Positions 45,052-51,521 of a stretch of 51,521 bases of DNA are shown one piece after another (positions within the stretch are counted from its first letter, which is position 1; each line of letters opens with the position of its first letter). A model generated the notes under the pieces. That model ran no database searches. It was not told the origin of the DNA and saw only the letters and a program-made list of their open reading frames with translations. The stretch comes from an uncultured bacterium (lineage in GTDB: Bacteria > Cyanobacteriota > Vampirovibrionia > Gastranaerophilales > Gastranaerophilaceae). Position numbers and translations under genes: made by a program. Location: contig CASEEG010000052.1 of the NCBI GenBank assembly GCA_949286885.1, positions 1 through 51,521 of the forward strand, in the 5' to 3' direction.

Positions 45052-45418
45052 AACAGAGGAAAAAATTTCTTATCAAAAAAGCTTAAGCACGCTTTTTGCT
45101 TCATCTTCAATGCTTGCGTTCGGAGCATTAAGTCTTCTTAATAATTTTTCTTTAGACTACTACAGCATTCTTTTTATGCTATCCATAGTCATACCTGTAT
45201 CACTTTCCATGGGTTTCATAGGTTTTGTTATAGGCAAAATATTCGACGAGGGAGAAAATTTTCATCCGTTCCAGAAAATAAAGAAAAATATAACCCCAAA
45301 AATCGATAATGCATATAAAATTCAGAGCATGTTTTCTTCAGATGCCATGATGCAAGAAACATCTGACAGTATGTTTGATGAAAGTAATGAAACGAAAGAA
45401 GATGAACAAGATGAATAA
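45041..45418 (+). CDS. Small membrane protein, unknown
   Basis: A 125-residue protein not recognised. Two hydrophobic segments (about residues 16-36 and 41-66) are predicted membrane helices, and the C-terminal ~55 residues are acidic and disordered (DSMFDESNETKEDEQDE). It overlaps the PilZ gene at its start and the kinase gene at its end. Adjacent position suggests it may be a partner of the kinase or PilZ protein, which is only an inference. Confidence 0.75.
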   Translation: MEDKTEEKISYQKSLSTLFASSSMLAFGALSLLNNFSLDYYSILFMLSIVIPVSLSMGFIGFVIGKIFDEGENFHPFQKIKKNITPKIDNAYKIQSMFSSDAMMQETSDSMFDESNETKEDEQDE

Positions 45419-47042
45419 AATCCTAAATAAATTAAAAAATATAAACTCGAACAAGAAAAAACGCCTTGGAGCTTATCTTGCTTTAATGACAGGGCTTTTA
45501 ATAACCGGCATAATAATTATTACCATGGGTTATGTTTTCAATCATATCAAATATCTTGCAATAGAATACGACACAAGAATAAGAACCTTTAACTACTCTC
45601 TTTCATCACTATTAAGAGAAACTTTTGAAAACGCTTATGAATCTAACGATACGGAAAAAATATCAGAAATAACAAATAGTTTAAAATCAAGAGATATGCT
45701 CTCATACATATATGCAGTGGATACCAAAACAAATATGGTTTTTTTCTCCAGCATACCCGAAATTATAAATAAAGATTATCAAAGTGCTAAAAAAGACTTG
45801 TTCTTAAAATATCAAAACAAAGACATAACAGAAACAAGTTCAAGCACCAAAGACTATACATTATACATAGGGATGCCAGTTAAAAGGATTGCAACCACAT
45901 ACCTTACTTCACTGCTTGAAAACATTAAAATATTTATAGCATTTTTCCTATTTGTAGGTATACTCGCTAGTGCTATTATGTCGCAGGTTATTTTAAATCC
46001 TCTCACAGAACTTACAAAAGGGGTTAAAGAATTCGCAAATGGTAATTTTGATTTTAGGCTAAAAGAATCAAAATTCGCAGAGATAAACGAACTTGTAGAT
46101 GCTTATAACTATATGGCTTTTCAACTTCATGACCTTTATGATTCATTAGAACTAAAAGTTCAAGAGCGAACTTTAGCTCTGGAGAGAGCAAATCAAGAAA
46201 TAAAAGAAACTCAAGCAATGATGGTGCATTCTGAAAAAATGCGCTCATTGGGTGAACTTGTTGCAGGAATTGCCCATGAAATAAATAACCCTGTTAATTT
46301 CATCCACGGCAACATTATGATTTTAGATAAATATGTTAAAGATATGTTCTCATTAATTGACCTGTATATTGCAAATGAAAATTCAATTCCTGAAGACGAA
46401 ATGAAGAAAATAAGCAAAACCAAAGCCGACATTGATATTGATTTTATAAGAGATGATGTAAAAGACTTAATAAAAAGTTGTATCGAGGGAACAGAGCGAA
46501 CAAAAAACATTGTCCTTGACCTTAAAAACTTTTCAAGAATGGAAGAGATGGTGCTCACACAATTTAATATTCCAAAAGAAATAGACACCACTTTAAATAT
46601 CTTAAATAATAAGTATAAAAATAGAATAACCGTTGTAAAAGATTACGAACCCAATGTGCCTAAAATAGAAGCTTATGGCGGACAGTTAAATCAAGTATTT
46701 ATGAATATTTTAGATAACGCACAATACGCAATCAAAGGTGAAGGAACCGTTACAATAAGCGTTAAACAAGAAGGTGAAAATGTCGTAATAAAATTCTCTG
46801 ACACAGGCGAAGGTATTAAAAAAGAAGACATTAAAAAAGTCTTTGAGCCGTTTTTTACAACAAAACCGGTAGGACAAGGTACGGGGCTTGGCATGTCAAT
46901 TACTTATCGTGTTATAAAAAACCACAATGGACAAATCACAATTGACTCAGAAGTAGGCAAAGGCACAACATTTACAATAAAATTACCGATAAATTATAAA
47001 AACGAAAATCAAGAAAATATTGAACAAACCCGGGAGTGTTAG
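45411..47042 (+). CDS. Membrane sensor histidine kinase
   Basis: Histidine kinase of about 543 residues. Two membrane helices (about 19-43 and 172-196) flank a ~130-residue extracytoplasmic sensor domain, followed by a HAMP domain (to ~250), a coiled coil, and a HisKA-type domain with phospho-acceptor H289 in GIAHEINNPVNF. The ATPase part has NILDNAQYAI and GTGLGMSIT-type glycine boxes. ATG 45411 is the likely start (GAAGA eight bases upstream), with 45402 as an alternative. It overlaps the previous gene and its stop overlaps the ribosome binding site of the HD-GYP regulator, its likely partner. Confidence 0.92.
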   Translation: MNKILNKLKNINSNKKKRLGAYLALMTGLLITGIIIITMGYVFNHIKYLAIEYDTRIRTFNYSLSSLLRETFENAYESNDTEKISEITNSLKSRDMLSYIYAVDTKTNMVFFSSIPEIINKDYQSAKKDLFLKYQNKDITETSSSTKDYTLYIGMPVKRIATTYLTSLLENIKIFIAFFLFVGILASAIMSQVILNPLTELTKGVKEFANGNFDFRLKESKFAEINELVDAYNYMAFQLHDLYDSLELKVQERTLALERANQEIKETQAMMVHSEKMRSLGELVAGIAHEINNPVNFIHGNIMILDKYVKDMFSLIDLYIANENSIPEDEMKKISKTKADIDIDFIRDDVKDLIKSCIEGTERTKNIVLDLKNFSRMEEMVLTQFNIPKEIDTTLNILNNKYKNRITVVKDYEPNVPKIEAYGGQLNQVFMNILDNAQYAIKGEGTVTISVKQEGENVVIKFSDTGEGIKKEDIKKVFEPFFTTKPVGQGTGLGMSITYRVIKNHNGQITIDSEVGKGTTFTIKLPINYKNENQENIEQTREC

Positions 47043-47044
47043 TA

Positions 47045-48100
47045 ATGGAAGAAAAAAAGTACAAAATTTTAATTGTTGACGATGAACCTGATAATTTGGC
47101 ACTTTTATACAGAACGCTTAGAGGCAGATACGATATTACAAAGGCATCCAGCGCTGTTGAGGCCTTGGAAATACTTAAAAATAAAGAGTTTAACTGTATT
47201 TTATCAGACCATAAGATGCCTCAAATGGACGGGGTTGAATTTTTAAGAAGGACTTATGAAGTATGTCCAAACACCACAAGATTGCTCGTTACGGCTTATT
47301 CTGACGTCAAAATACTTATTGATGCAATTAACTACGCAAAAATTTATCGCTACATAAAAAAACCCTTCAACCCTGACGAATTAATACATATAGTAGACGC
47401 TGGCCTTGAGTATCACCAATTAAAAGTGGATAATGAAAACCTTATAAAAGACTTAAAGGAACTTTTTTCAGGCACAATTAAGGCAATTATAGAAGCACTG
47501 GATGCAAAAGACTCTTTTACACTTGGAAGAAGCAGAAGAGTAACTTTTTATTCTCTCAAAATGGCAGAGAAATTGCATATCAGCAATGCTGAAAAAAGTA
47601 GAATTGAACTTGCGGGGCTCTTGCATGATATAGGTATGATTGGTGTTGCGGAAGATATTTTGAACAAAACTCAAAAGCTTACTCAGGAAGAATTTGAAGA
47701 AATTAAAAAGCACGTACACCACTCGGTTAAAATTCTTGAAGATATTAAACAACTCTATGATGTAATAGAAATAATTAAATATCACCACGAACATTATGAT
47801 GGAAACGGATACCCATACGGGCTCAAGGGTGATGAAATTCCGCTTGGCTCAAGAGTTATAGCAGTTGCAGATGCTTACGATTCTATGGTATCAGACAGAG
47901 CATACAGGGCAGGTTTGAGTTCTGATGAAGCAATGAGAATTATAGAAGAAAAAGCAGGAACACAGTTTGACCCTGCACTTGTAAAACTATTTAAAGATGT
48001 ACTGCCTGATGCAATTAAAGAAGTACGCGAATATGAAGAAAAAATGAAATTTAAAGAAAATTTCCAAACAAATGTAAATATAAACACAGAGGAAAAATGA
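47045..48100 (+). CDS. Response regulator with HD-GYP domain
   Basis: A two-domain regulator of 351 residues. The receiver domain has D11/D12 and phospho-acceptor D55 in LSDHKMP. The HD-GYP domain (residues ~145-335) has H194-D195, H-H at 225-226, and YHHEHYDGNGYP with G255-Y256-P257; these motifs mark c-di-GMP phosphodiesterases. The metal-binding residues look intact. ATG 47045 has CGGGAG eight bases upstream. It follows the histidine kinase directly, so it is its likely target. No GGDEF cyclase is in the window. Confidence 0.95.
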   Translation: MEEKKYKILIVDDEPDNLALLYRTLRGRYDITKASSAVEALEILKNKEFNCILSDHKMPQMDGVEFLRRTYEVCPNTTRLLVTAYSDVKILIDAINYAKIYRYIKKPFNPDELIHIVDAGLEYHQLKVDNENLIKDLKELFSGTIKAIIEALDAKDSFTLGRSRRVTFYSLKMAEKLHISNAEKSRIELAGLLHDIGMIGVAEDILNKTQKLTQEEFEEIKKHVHHSVKILEDIKQLYDVIEIIKYHHEHYDGNGYPYGLKGDEIPLGSRVIAVADAYDSMVSDRAYRAGLSSDEAMRIIEEKAGTQFDPALVKLFKDVLPDAIKEVREYEEKMKFKENFQTNVNINTEEK

Positions 48101-48777
48101 CAAGAACAGTTGAAGTATACACCGGAGCTTATGCCTCAGGAAAAAGCGAAACATCAATAAATCGGGCATTACAATATATAAAAGAAAATAGGGAAATAAC
48201 ACTTGTTGACTTGGATACAGTAGAACCTGCGTATTGTATGCGCCCTATTATCGGTGAACTTGAAGAACGTGGCATAAAAGTAATAGCACAAAGTGATTAC
48301 TTCGGGTTAGGTGAAGCCGGAAGTTATGTAACAGGTGAGCAAATTAACTGCTTAAATACAAAAGGCGACATTATAATTGATGTAGGTTATGGTGCTACAG
48401 GCTTAGATACGCTTGATATTTTAAACGGCATTGAACAAGAGGAAAATCTTAAAATCTATCTTGTTGTAAATACATCAAAATTTGAAACATTCGACAAAGC
48501 AAGCATTCTTGAATATATAGATTTTTCTTCAGGACTTAACAAAACCTCCTGGAAAAAGTTTTCAGGATTTATTTCAAACACTCACTTGTCAAACGAAACA
48601 ACAGTTTCAGACATCATAAGAGGATATGAAATATTAAAAGAAGTATCAAAAGAAACAAATATCCCTATTATTGCAATAGGGGCTGATGAAAAATTTAAAT
48701 ACGACTTTAAAGGCGGCAGCTACGACAATGTGCCTGTTTGGTTTTACGAAAGATTAATGCCAAAGGCATTGTGGTAA
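48097..48777 (+). CDS. P-loop ATPase, MinD/CobQ-like
   Basis: A 226-residue cytoplasmic NTPase. Walker A is G10-A-Y-A-S-G-K16-S17, near the N-terminus as in SIMIBI-class ATPases, and a LVDLDTVEP strand-loop follows, like the Walker A' of that class. The rest (DIIIDVGYGATGLDTL; YLVVNTSKF) matches the same fold. No DNA- or membrane-binding element is evident. Its role is unknown. It overlaps the HD-GYP gene by four bases, and its TAA abuts the stop of the opposing gene with zero bases between. Confidence 0.85.
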   Translation: MTRTVEVYTGAYASGKSETSINRALQYIKENREITLVDLDTVEPAYCMRPIIGELEERGIKVIAQSDYFGLGEAGSYVTGEQINCLNTKGDIIIDVGYGATGLDTLDILNGIEQEENLKIYLVVNTSKFETFDKASILEYIDFSSGLNKTSWKKFSGFISNTHLSNETTVSDIIRGYEILKEVSKETNIPIIAIGADEKFKYDFKGGSYDNVPVWFYERLMPKALW

Positions 48778-49191
48778 CTACTCGTATGCTTTAATTTTAA
48801 AAATTGTTATCCTCTCATCAGCGAGTTGAATTCTTTTTATATATTTTTCATCCTCGGGACACTTCATAATAATTGCAACAGCAGGCTTTTTGCCTGTCAT
48901 ACGTGCATAATACAAAGACTGCCCGATACTTTCAGCCCACTTATGTGCCCAATCGTATTCAATTGCATATTCATCAGTTAAGCAGTCTATTCTTGTTTTA
49001 TCGCTCAAAACGTACTCTATTGTGCCCTTGCAGTATTTTTGCACATAGTCTTTTTCTTTCATTTCCTTCTTGCAAACATTTGAAACAGGTTTGAAATTAT
49101 CACTAAATTCATCCCCGTTTGTGAAAAAATAACCCAGAACAAGGACTAATAAAGCAAGAAAAATTTTAATATCACTTTTTTTAATTTTCAT
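48778..49191 (-). CDS. Small membrane-anchored protein, possibly nuclease-like
   Basis: A 137-residue protein with one N-terminal membrane segment (about 9-24). The rest has CKGTIEYVLSDKTRIDCLT, AIEYDWAHKWAESIGQSLYYA, TGKKPAVAII (short pieces). I recognise this as a widespread but uncharacterised pattern of E-x-x-L-x-D-x-T-R-x-D-C-L ... K-W-x-E-x-I-G-Q-x-L-Y-Y. The D, E and K placement recalls PD-(D/E)XK nucleases, which is only a suggestion. The stop codon touches the stop of the opposing ATPase gene. It is one base from ispF, on the same strand. Confidence 0.75.
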   Translation of the reverse strand: MKIKKSDIKIFLALLVLVLGYFFTNGDEFSDNFKPVSNVCKKEMKEKDYVQKYCKGTIEYVLSDKTRIDCLTDEYAIEYDWAHKWAESIGQSLYYARMTGKKPAVAIIMKCPEDEKYIKRIQLADERITIFKIKAYE

Positions 49192-49664
49192 TACACTTTC
49201 TCAATCAAGCAAACACACTGAGCTGCAATTGCCTCGCCTAAGCCTATTGCATCAACTCCCTCGTTAGTTTTTGCTTTTATTGAAAGGGCTGACTCATCAA
49301 TATTTAAAAGAGGCGCAAGTTTCTCTTTCATTTTACCAATATAGGGCATTAGCTTTGGCTTTTGACAAATAATATTTGAATCAACATTTACAATTTTATA
49401 GCCGTTATTTTGCATTATCTGCATTGTTTTTTGAAGCAAAAGAGCACTGCTTATATTTTTAAAACTTTCATCAGTATCAGGAAAATGTGTACCAATGTCT
49501 TTTTCACCCATTGCGCCTAAAAGTGAATCAATTATTGCATGAATAAGTACATCAGCATCCGAGTGGCCCAAAAGTCCTTTTTCATAAGGAATTTTTACCC
49601 CGCCTAAAATTAATGCTCTATCCTCAACTAATTTATGTAAATCATACCCTGTACCTATTCGCAT
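49191..49664 (-). CDS. ispF: 2-C-methyl-D-erythritol 2,4-cyclodiphosphate synthase
   Basis: Fifth step of the MEP isoprenoid pathway, a zinc-dependent trimer. Zinc ligands D8 and H10 are in RIGTGYDLHKL, with the H in GHSDADVLIHA; the end has KAKTNEGVDAIGLGEAIAAQ. 157 residues, normal. It overlaps the HAD hydrolase gene by ten bases. The pathway feeds the prenyl synthase encoded at 35488. Confidence 0.97.
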   Translation of the reverse strand: MRIGTGYDLHKLVEDRALILGGVKIPYEKGLLGHSDADVLIHAIIDSLLGAMGEKDIGTHFPDTDESFKNISSALLLQKTMQIMQNNGYKIVNVDSNIICQKPKLMPYIGKMKEKLAPLLNIDESALSIKAKTNEGVDAIGLGEAIAAQCVCLIEKV

Positions 49665-50458
49665 AAAACATACCTTTCAACTGCCTTGCAAACACCGTCC
49701 TCTTTTACGTTAGGACAAACATAGTCAGCTATTTCCTTTAATTTTGGCGAAGCATTTTCCATTGCAACCTTAATGCCCGCATTTTTTAACATTTCATAAT
49801 CATTATCCTGATCACCCGTCGCTAAAACTTCACCTTGTGCTATTCCCCAGTAATCCTTTAAAAAGTTCAACGCAGCCCCTTTTGTGGCATTAGGGTCTGT
49901 TATTTCCATATAATATTTGTGCGAGCGAACAATACATAAAATACCTCTGTAGCGCTCTTGCATAAACTTTATAAGCTCTTGCATTTGATTTTCGTCATAA
50001 ACTATTGCAAGCAGCTTATAAACATTTTTAAGTTCAACATTATCAAAACTATCAACCGCGCGATAGGTGGTAAAACGCCCCTGACAGTAGTCATCCATGA
50101 TTTTTTTATTATCATCTTCAACAATTAATTCATCGTTATTGTACAAATTTGTATGAATATTTTTTTTCCTTAAAACCTCAATTACATCACGTGCAAGGTC
50201 TTCTTTAACAGGTGCCTGATGAAGAATTTTATCCCCCAGCCTTACCATTGCACCCTGATAACAAACAACAGGAGTATCAAGCCCCAAAAAATCCGCAACC
50301 CCTTTTGCTCCGTCAAACATTCTGCCTGTTGCAACAACCATTTTAGTGTCAGATTTCTTAACTTTTTCAATTGTTTCAAGAACTCTTTTAGAAAAAATAT
50401 TCGTTTCATCAAGAATTGTTCCGTCAATATCAGTTATCCAAAGTTTTATTGCGCCCAA
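49655..50458 (-). CDS. Cof-type HAD hydrolase (TTG start)
   Basis: A 267-residue phosphatase of the HAD superfamily, Cof/IIB branch. Motif I is WITDIDGTILDE with the nucleophile Asp in DIDGT, motif IV is GDQDNDYEML, and the cap region has ATKGAALNFL. The start is TTG at 50458, since no in-frame ATG exists before motif I; a GAGGA lies four bases before. Substrates are sugar or nucleotide phosphates in this group; not determined. It overlaps ispF. Confidence 0.92.
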   Translation of the reverse strand: MGAIKLWITDIDGTILDETNIFSKRVLETIEKVKKSDTKMVVATGRMFDGAKGVADFLGLDTPVVCYQGAMVRLGDKILHQAPVKEDLARDVIEVLRKKNIHTNLYNNDELIVEDDNKKIMDDYCQGRFTTYRAVDSFDNVELKNVYKLLAIVYDENQMQELIKFMQERYRGILCIVRSHKYYMEITDPNATKGAALNFLKDYWGIAQGEVLATGDQDNDYEMLKNAGIKVAMENASPKLKEIADYVCPNVKEDGVCKAVERYVLCE

Positions 50459-50475
50459 AAAATCCTCTTTTCACT

Positions 50476-50502
50476 TTTTATTGTTTTTATTATACAATAA
50501 AA
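50476..50502. repeat. Inverted repeat in HAD / glutamate synthase divergent region
   Basis: A perfect 9-bp inverted repeat TTTTATTGT / ACAATAAAA with a 9-base spacer. It lies between the divergent HAD hydrolase and oxidoreductase genes (75 bases), so it is well placed as an operator. Confidence 0.55.
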
Positions 50503-50533
50503 TCATAAGTAAGTATGGAGAGAAGTTTTAAAT

Positions 50534-51521
50534 ATGAGCAAAGTAGAACGCCAAAGACCCTTTGAACAGGATGAAGTTAAAAGAAGGTCTAATTTTAACC
50601 CTGTAGAAGAAAATTTTACACCTGAGCAAGCAGCGCTTGAAGCTTCAAGATGTTTAAACTGCAAAAATCCGCTATGCAGAAAAGGCTGCCCCGTTAGTGT
50701 AAATATACCCTCTTTCATCCAAAAAGTTAAAGAAGGCGACATTCAAGGCGCAGGCGAAATAATAAGAGAATCAAATATGCTACCCTCTGTTTGCGGCAGA
50801 GTTTGCCCTCAGGAAAGACAGTGCGAAAGCAAATGTGTACTTGGTATAAAAGGTGATTCGGTTGCAATTGGCGCACTTGAAAGATACGTTGGCGATAACA
50901 GCGCACCTGTTAAAACTCAAATTAAAGAAAACGGCAAAAAAGTTGCAATTGTAGGCTCAGGTTGTGCAGGTATGTCAGCTGCAGCCGATCTTAGAAATGC
51001 AGGTTTTGAAGTAAGCGTATTTGAAGCGCTCCATGAGCTTGGCGGCGTTTTAAGATACGGTATTCCCCCTTTCAGATTGCCAAGAACAGTTTTAGATAGA
51101 GAAATTGAAAGCTTAAAAGAAATTGGCGTTAAATTCTATAAAAACGTAATTGTAGGTAAATCAATTACGCTAAATCAATTAAAAGAAGAAGGTTACGATG
51201 CAATTTTTATTTGCTCGGGCGCAGGATTGCCAAAAATGCTCGGTGTAGCTGGTGAAAACTTAAACGGCGTTTACAGTGCAAATGAATTTTTAACTCGTGT
51301 AAACTTAATGCATGCAAATGAACCTGACACACCGACACCCCTTAAAGTCGGCAACAGAGCAGCTATTATAGGCGGCGGTAACGTTGCAATGGATGCTGCA
51401 AGAACAGCGGTAAGGGTCGGTTATAAAGAAGTTTACATTGTTTACAGAAGAACAGAAGAAGAACTTCCCGCAAGAAAAGAAGAAATTCGCCATGCTAAAG
51501 AAGAAGGTATTATTTTTAAAC
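50534..51521 (+). CDS. Glutamate synthase beta-type NAD(P)H oxidoreductase, 3' end cut off
   Basis: N-terminal ~329 residues of a flavoprotein of the GltD/NfnB family; the gene runs past the window edge. Two Cys clusters for [4Fe-4S] are near the start: RCLNCKNPLCRKGCPV and VCGRVCPQERQCESKC. An FAD-binding motif is VAIVGSGCAGMSAA, and an NAD(P)H motif is AIIGGGNVAMDAA. ATG 50534 is preceded by a weak GGAGAGAAG ribosome binding site 7-16 bases upstream. The family includes glutamate synthase small chain, and NADH-dependent ferredoxin oxidoreductase NfnB; the choice cannot be made without the rest. Confidence 0.9.
   Translation, partial: MSKVERQRPFEQDEVKRRSNFNPVEENFTPEQAALEASRCLNCKNPLCRKGCPVSVNIPSFIQKVKEGDIQGAGEIIRESNMLPSVCGRVCPQERQCESKCVLGIKGDSVAIGALERYVGDNSAPVKTQIKENGKKVAIVGSGCAGMSAAADLRNAGFEVSVFEALHELGGVLRYGIPPFRLPRTVLDREIESLKEIGVKFYKNVIVGKSITLNQLKEEGYDAIFICSGAGLPKMLGVAGENLNGVYSANEFLTRVNLMHANEPDTPTPLKVGNRAAIIGGGNVAMDAARTAVRVGYKEVYIVYRRTEEELPARKEEIRHAKEEGIIFK

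Overview
The window reads as a chromosomal segment of a low-GC, flagellated, fermentative anaerobe with a two-membrane envelope. The best guess is a gut-type Candidatus Gastranaerophilales (Melainabacteria/Vampirovibrionia, non-photosynthetic relatives of cyanobacteria). This is an inference from several signals: P- and L-ring genes (flgI, flgH) imply an outer membrane, the [FeFe]-hydrogenase maturase HydG implies anaerobic hydrogen metabolism, an SLH-domain envelope protein is present, a prenyl synthase sits next to a divergent-PAP2 gene as is common in cyanobacteria, and there is a NarL-type regulator. No mobile element, CRISPR array, rRNA or tRNA was seen.

Layout. (1) 1-7947, plus strand: one long flagellar rod/ring/hook-filament-junction operon (lytic transglycosylase tail, flgF, flgG, flgA, flgH, flgI, flgJ-type rod protein, a small unknown in the usual flgM position, flgN-like, flgK, flgL). 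(2) 8004-12609, minus strand: infC (AUU start), hup, a SpoIID-domain protein, a small unknown, a WecA/TagO-like transferase and glyA. (3) 12692-18758: typA, a NarL-type response regulator on the minus strand, rimM, trmD and fusA. (4) 18826-25763: hydG, a small secreted protein, enolase with a cysteine-rich tail, a small helical protein, a Cys-rich SLH protein, a GNAT enzyme, a C_GCAxxG_C_C protein and an XRE regulator. (5) 25983-30130: a secreted TPR protein, fliW, csrA, a TPR-like protein and two tandem flagellins. (6) 30426-37399, minus strand: a HEAT-like protein, efp, accB, accC and a CCA-adding-type enzyme, then rsgA, a prenyl synthase and a divergent-PAP2 protein, with a 55-residue small ORF on the plus strand between the two groups. 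(7) 37503-48777, plus strand: an 11-kb operon that starts with accD-accA, continues with fliP, fliQ, fliR, flhB and flhA, and ends with a PilZ protein, a small membrane protein, a histidine kinase, an HD-GYP response regulator and a P-loop ATPase. (8) 48778-51521: a small putative nuclease-like protein, ispF, a Cof-type HAD hydrolase, and the start of a glutamate-synthase-beta-type oxidoreductase.

How it works together. Flagellar genes appear in three blocks: rod/hook, flagellin and its post-transcriptional regulators, and export apparatus. Both flagellin leaders carry an ACAAGGAAGTA element about 20 nt upstream of a GGA-containing Shine-Dalgarno. This matches a two-site CsrA operator, and csrA and fliW lie just next door, which suggests a FliW-CsrA-flagellin homeostatic loop. 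The export operon is physically joined to acetyl-CoA carboxylase genes and to a putative c-di-GMP/two-component module. Several genes (rimM, rsgA and possibly others) seem to have leaderless mRNAs, with the -10 box six bases before the ATG. Two long palindromes (36 bp at 25801 and 24 bp at 22102) are strong candidates for operators of unknown regulators.
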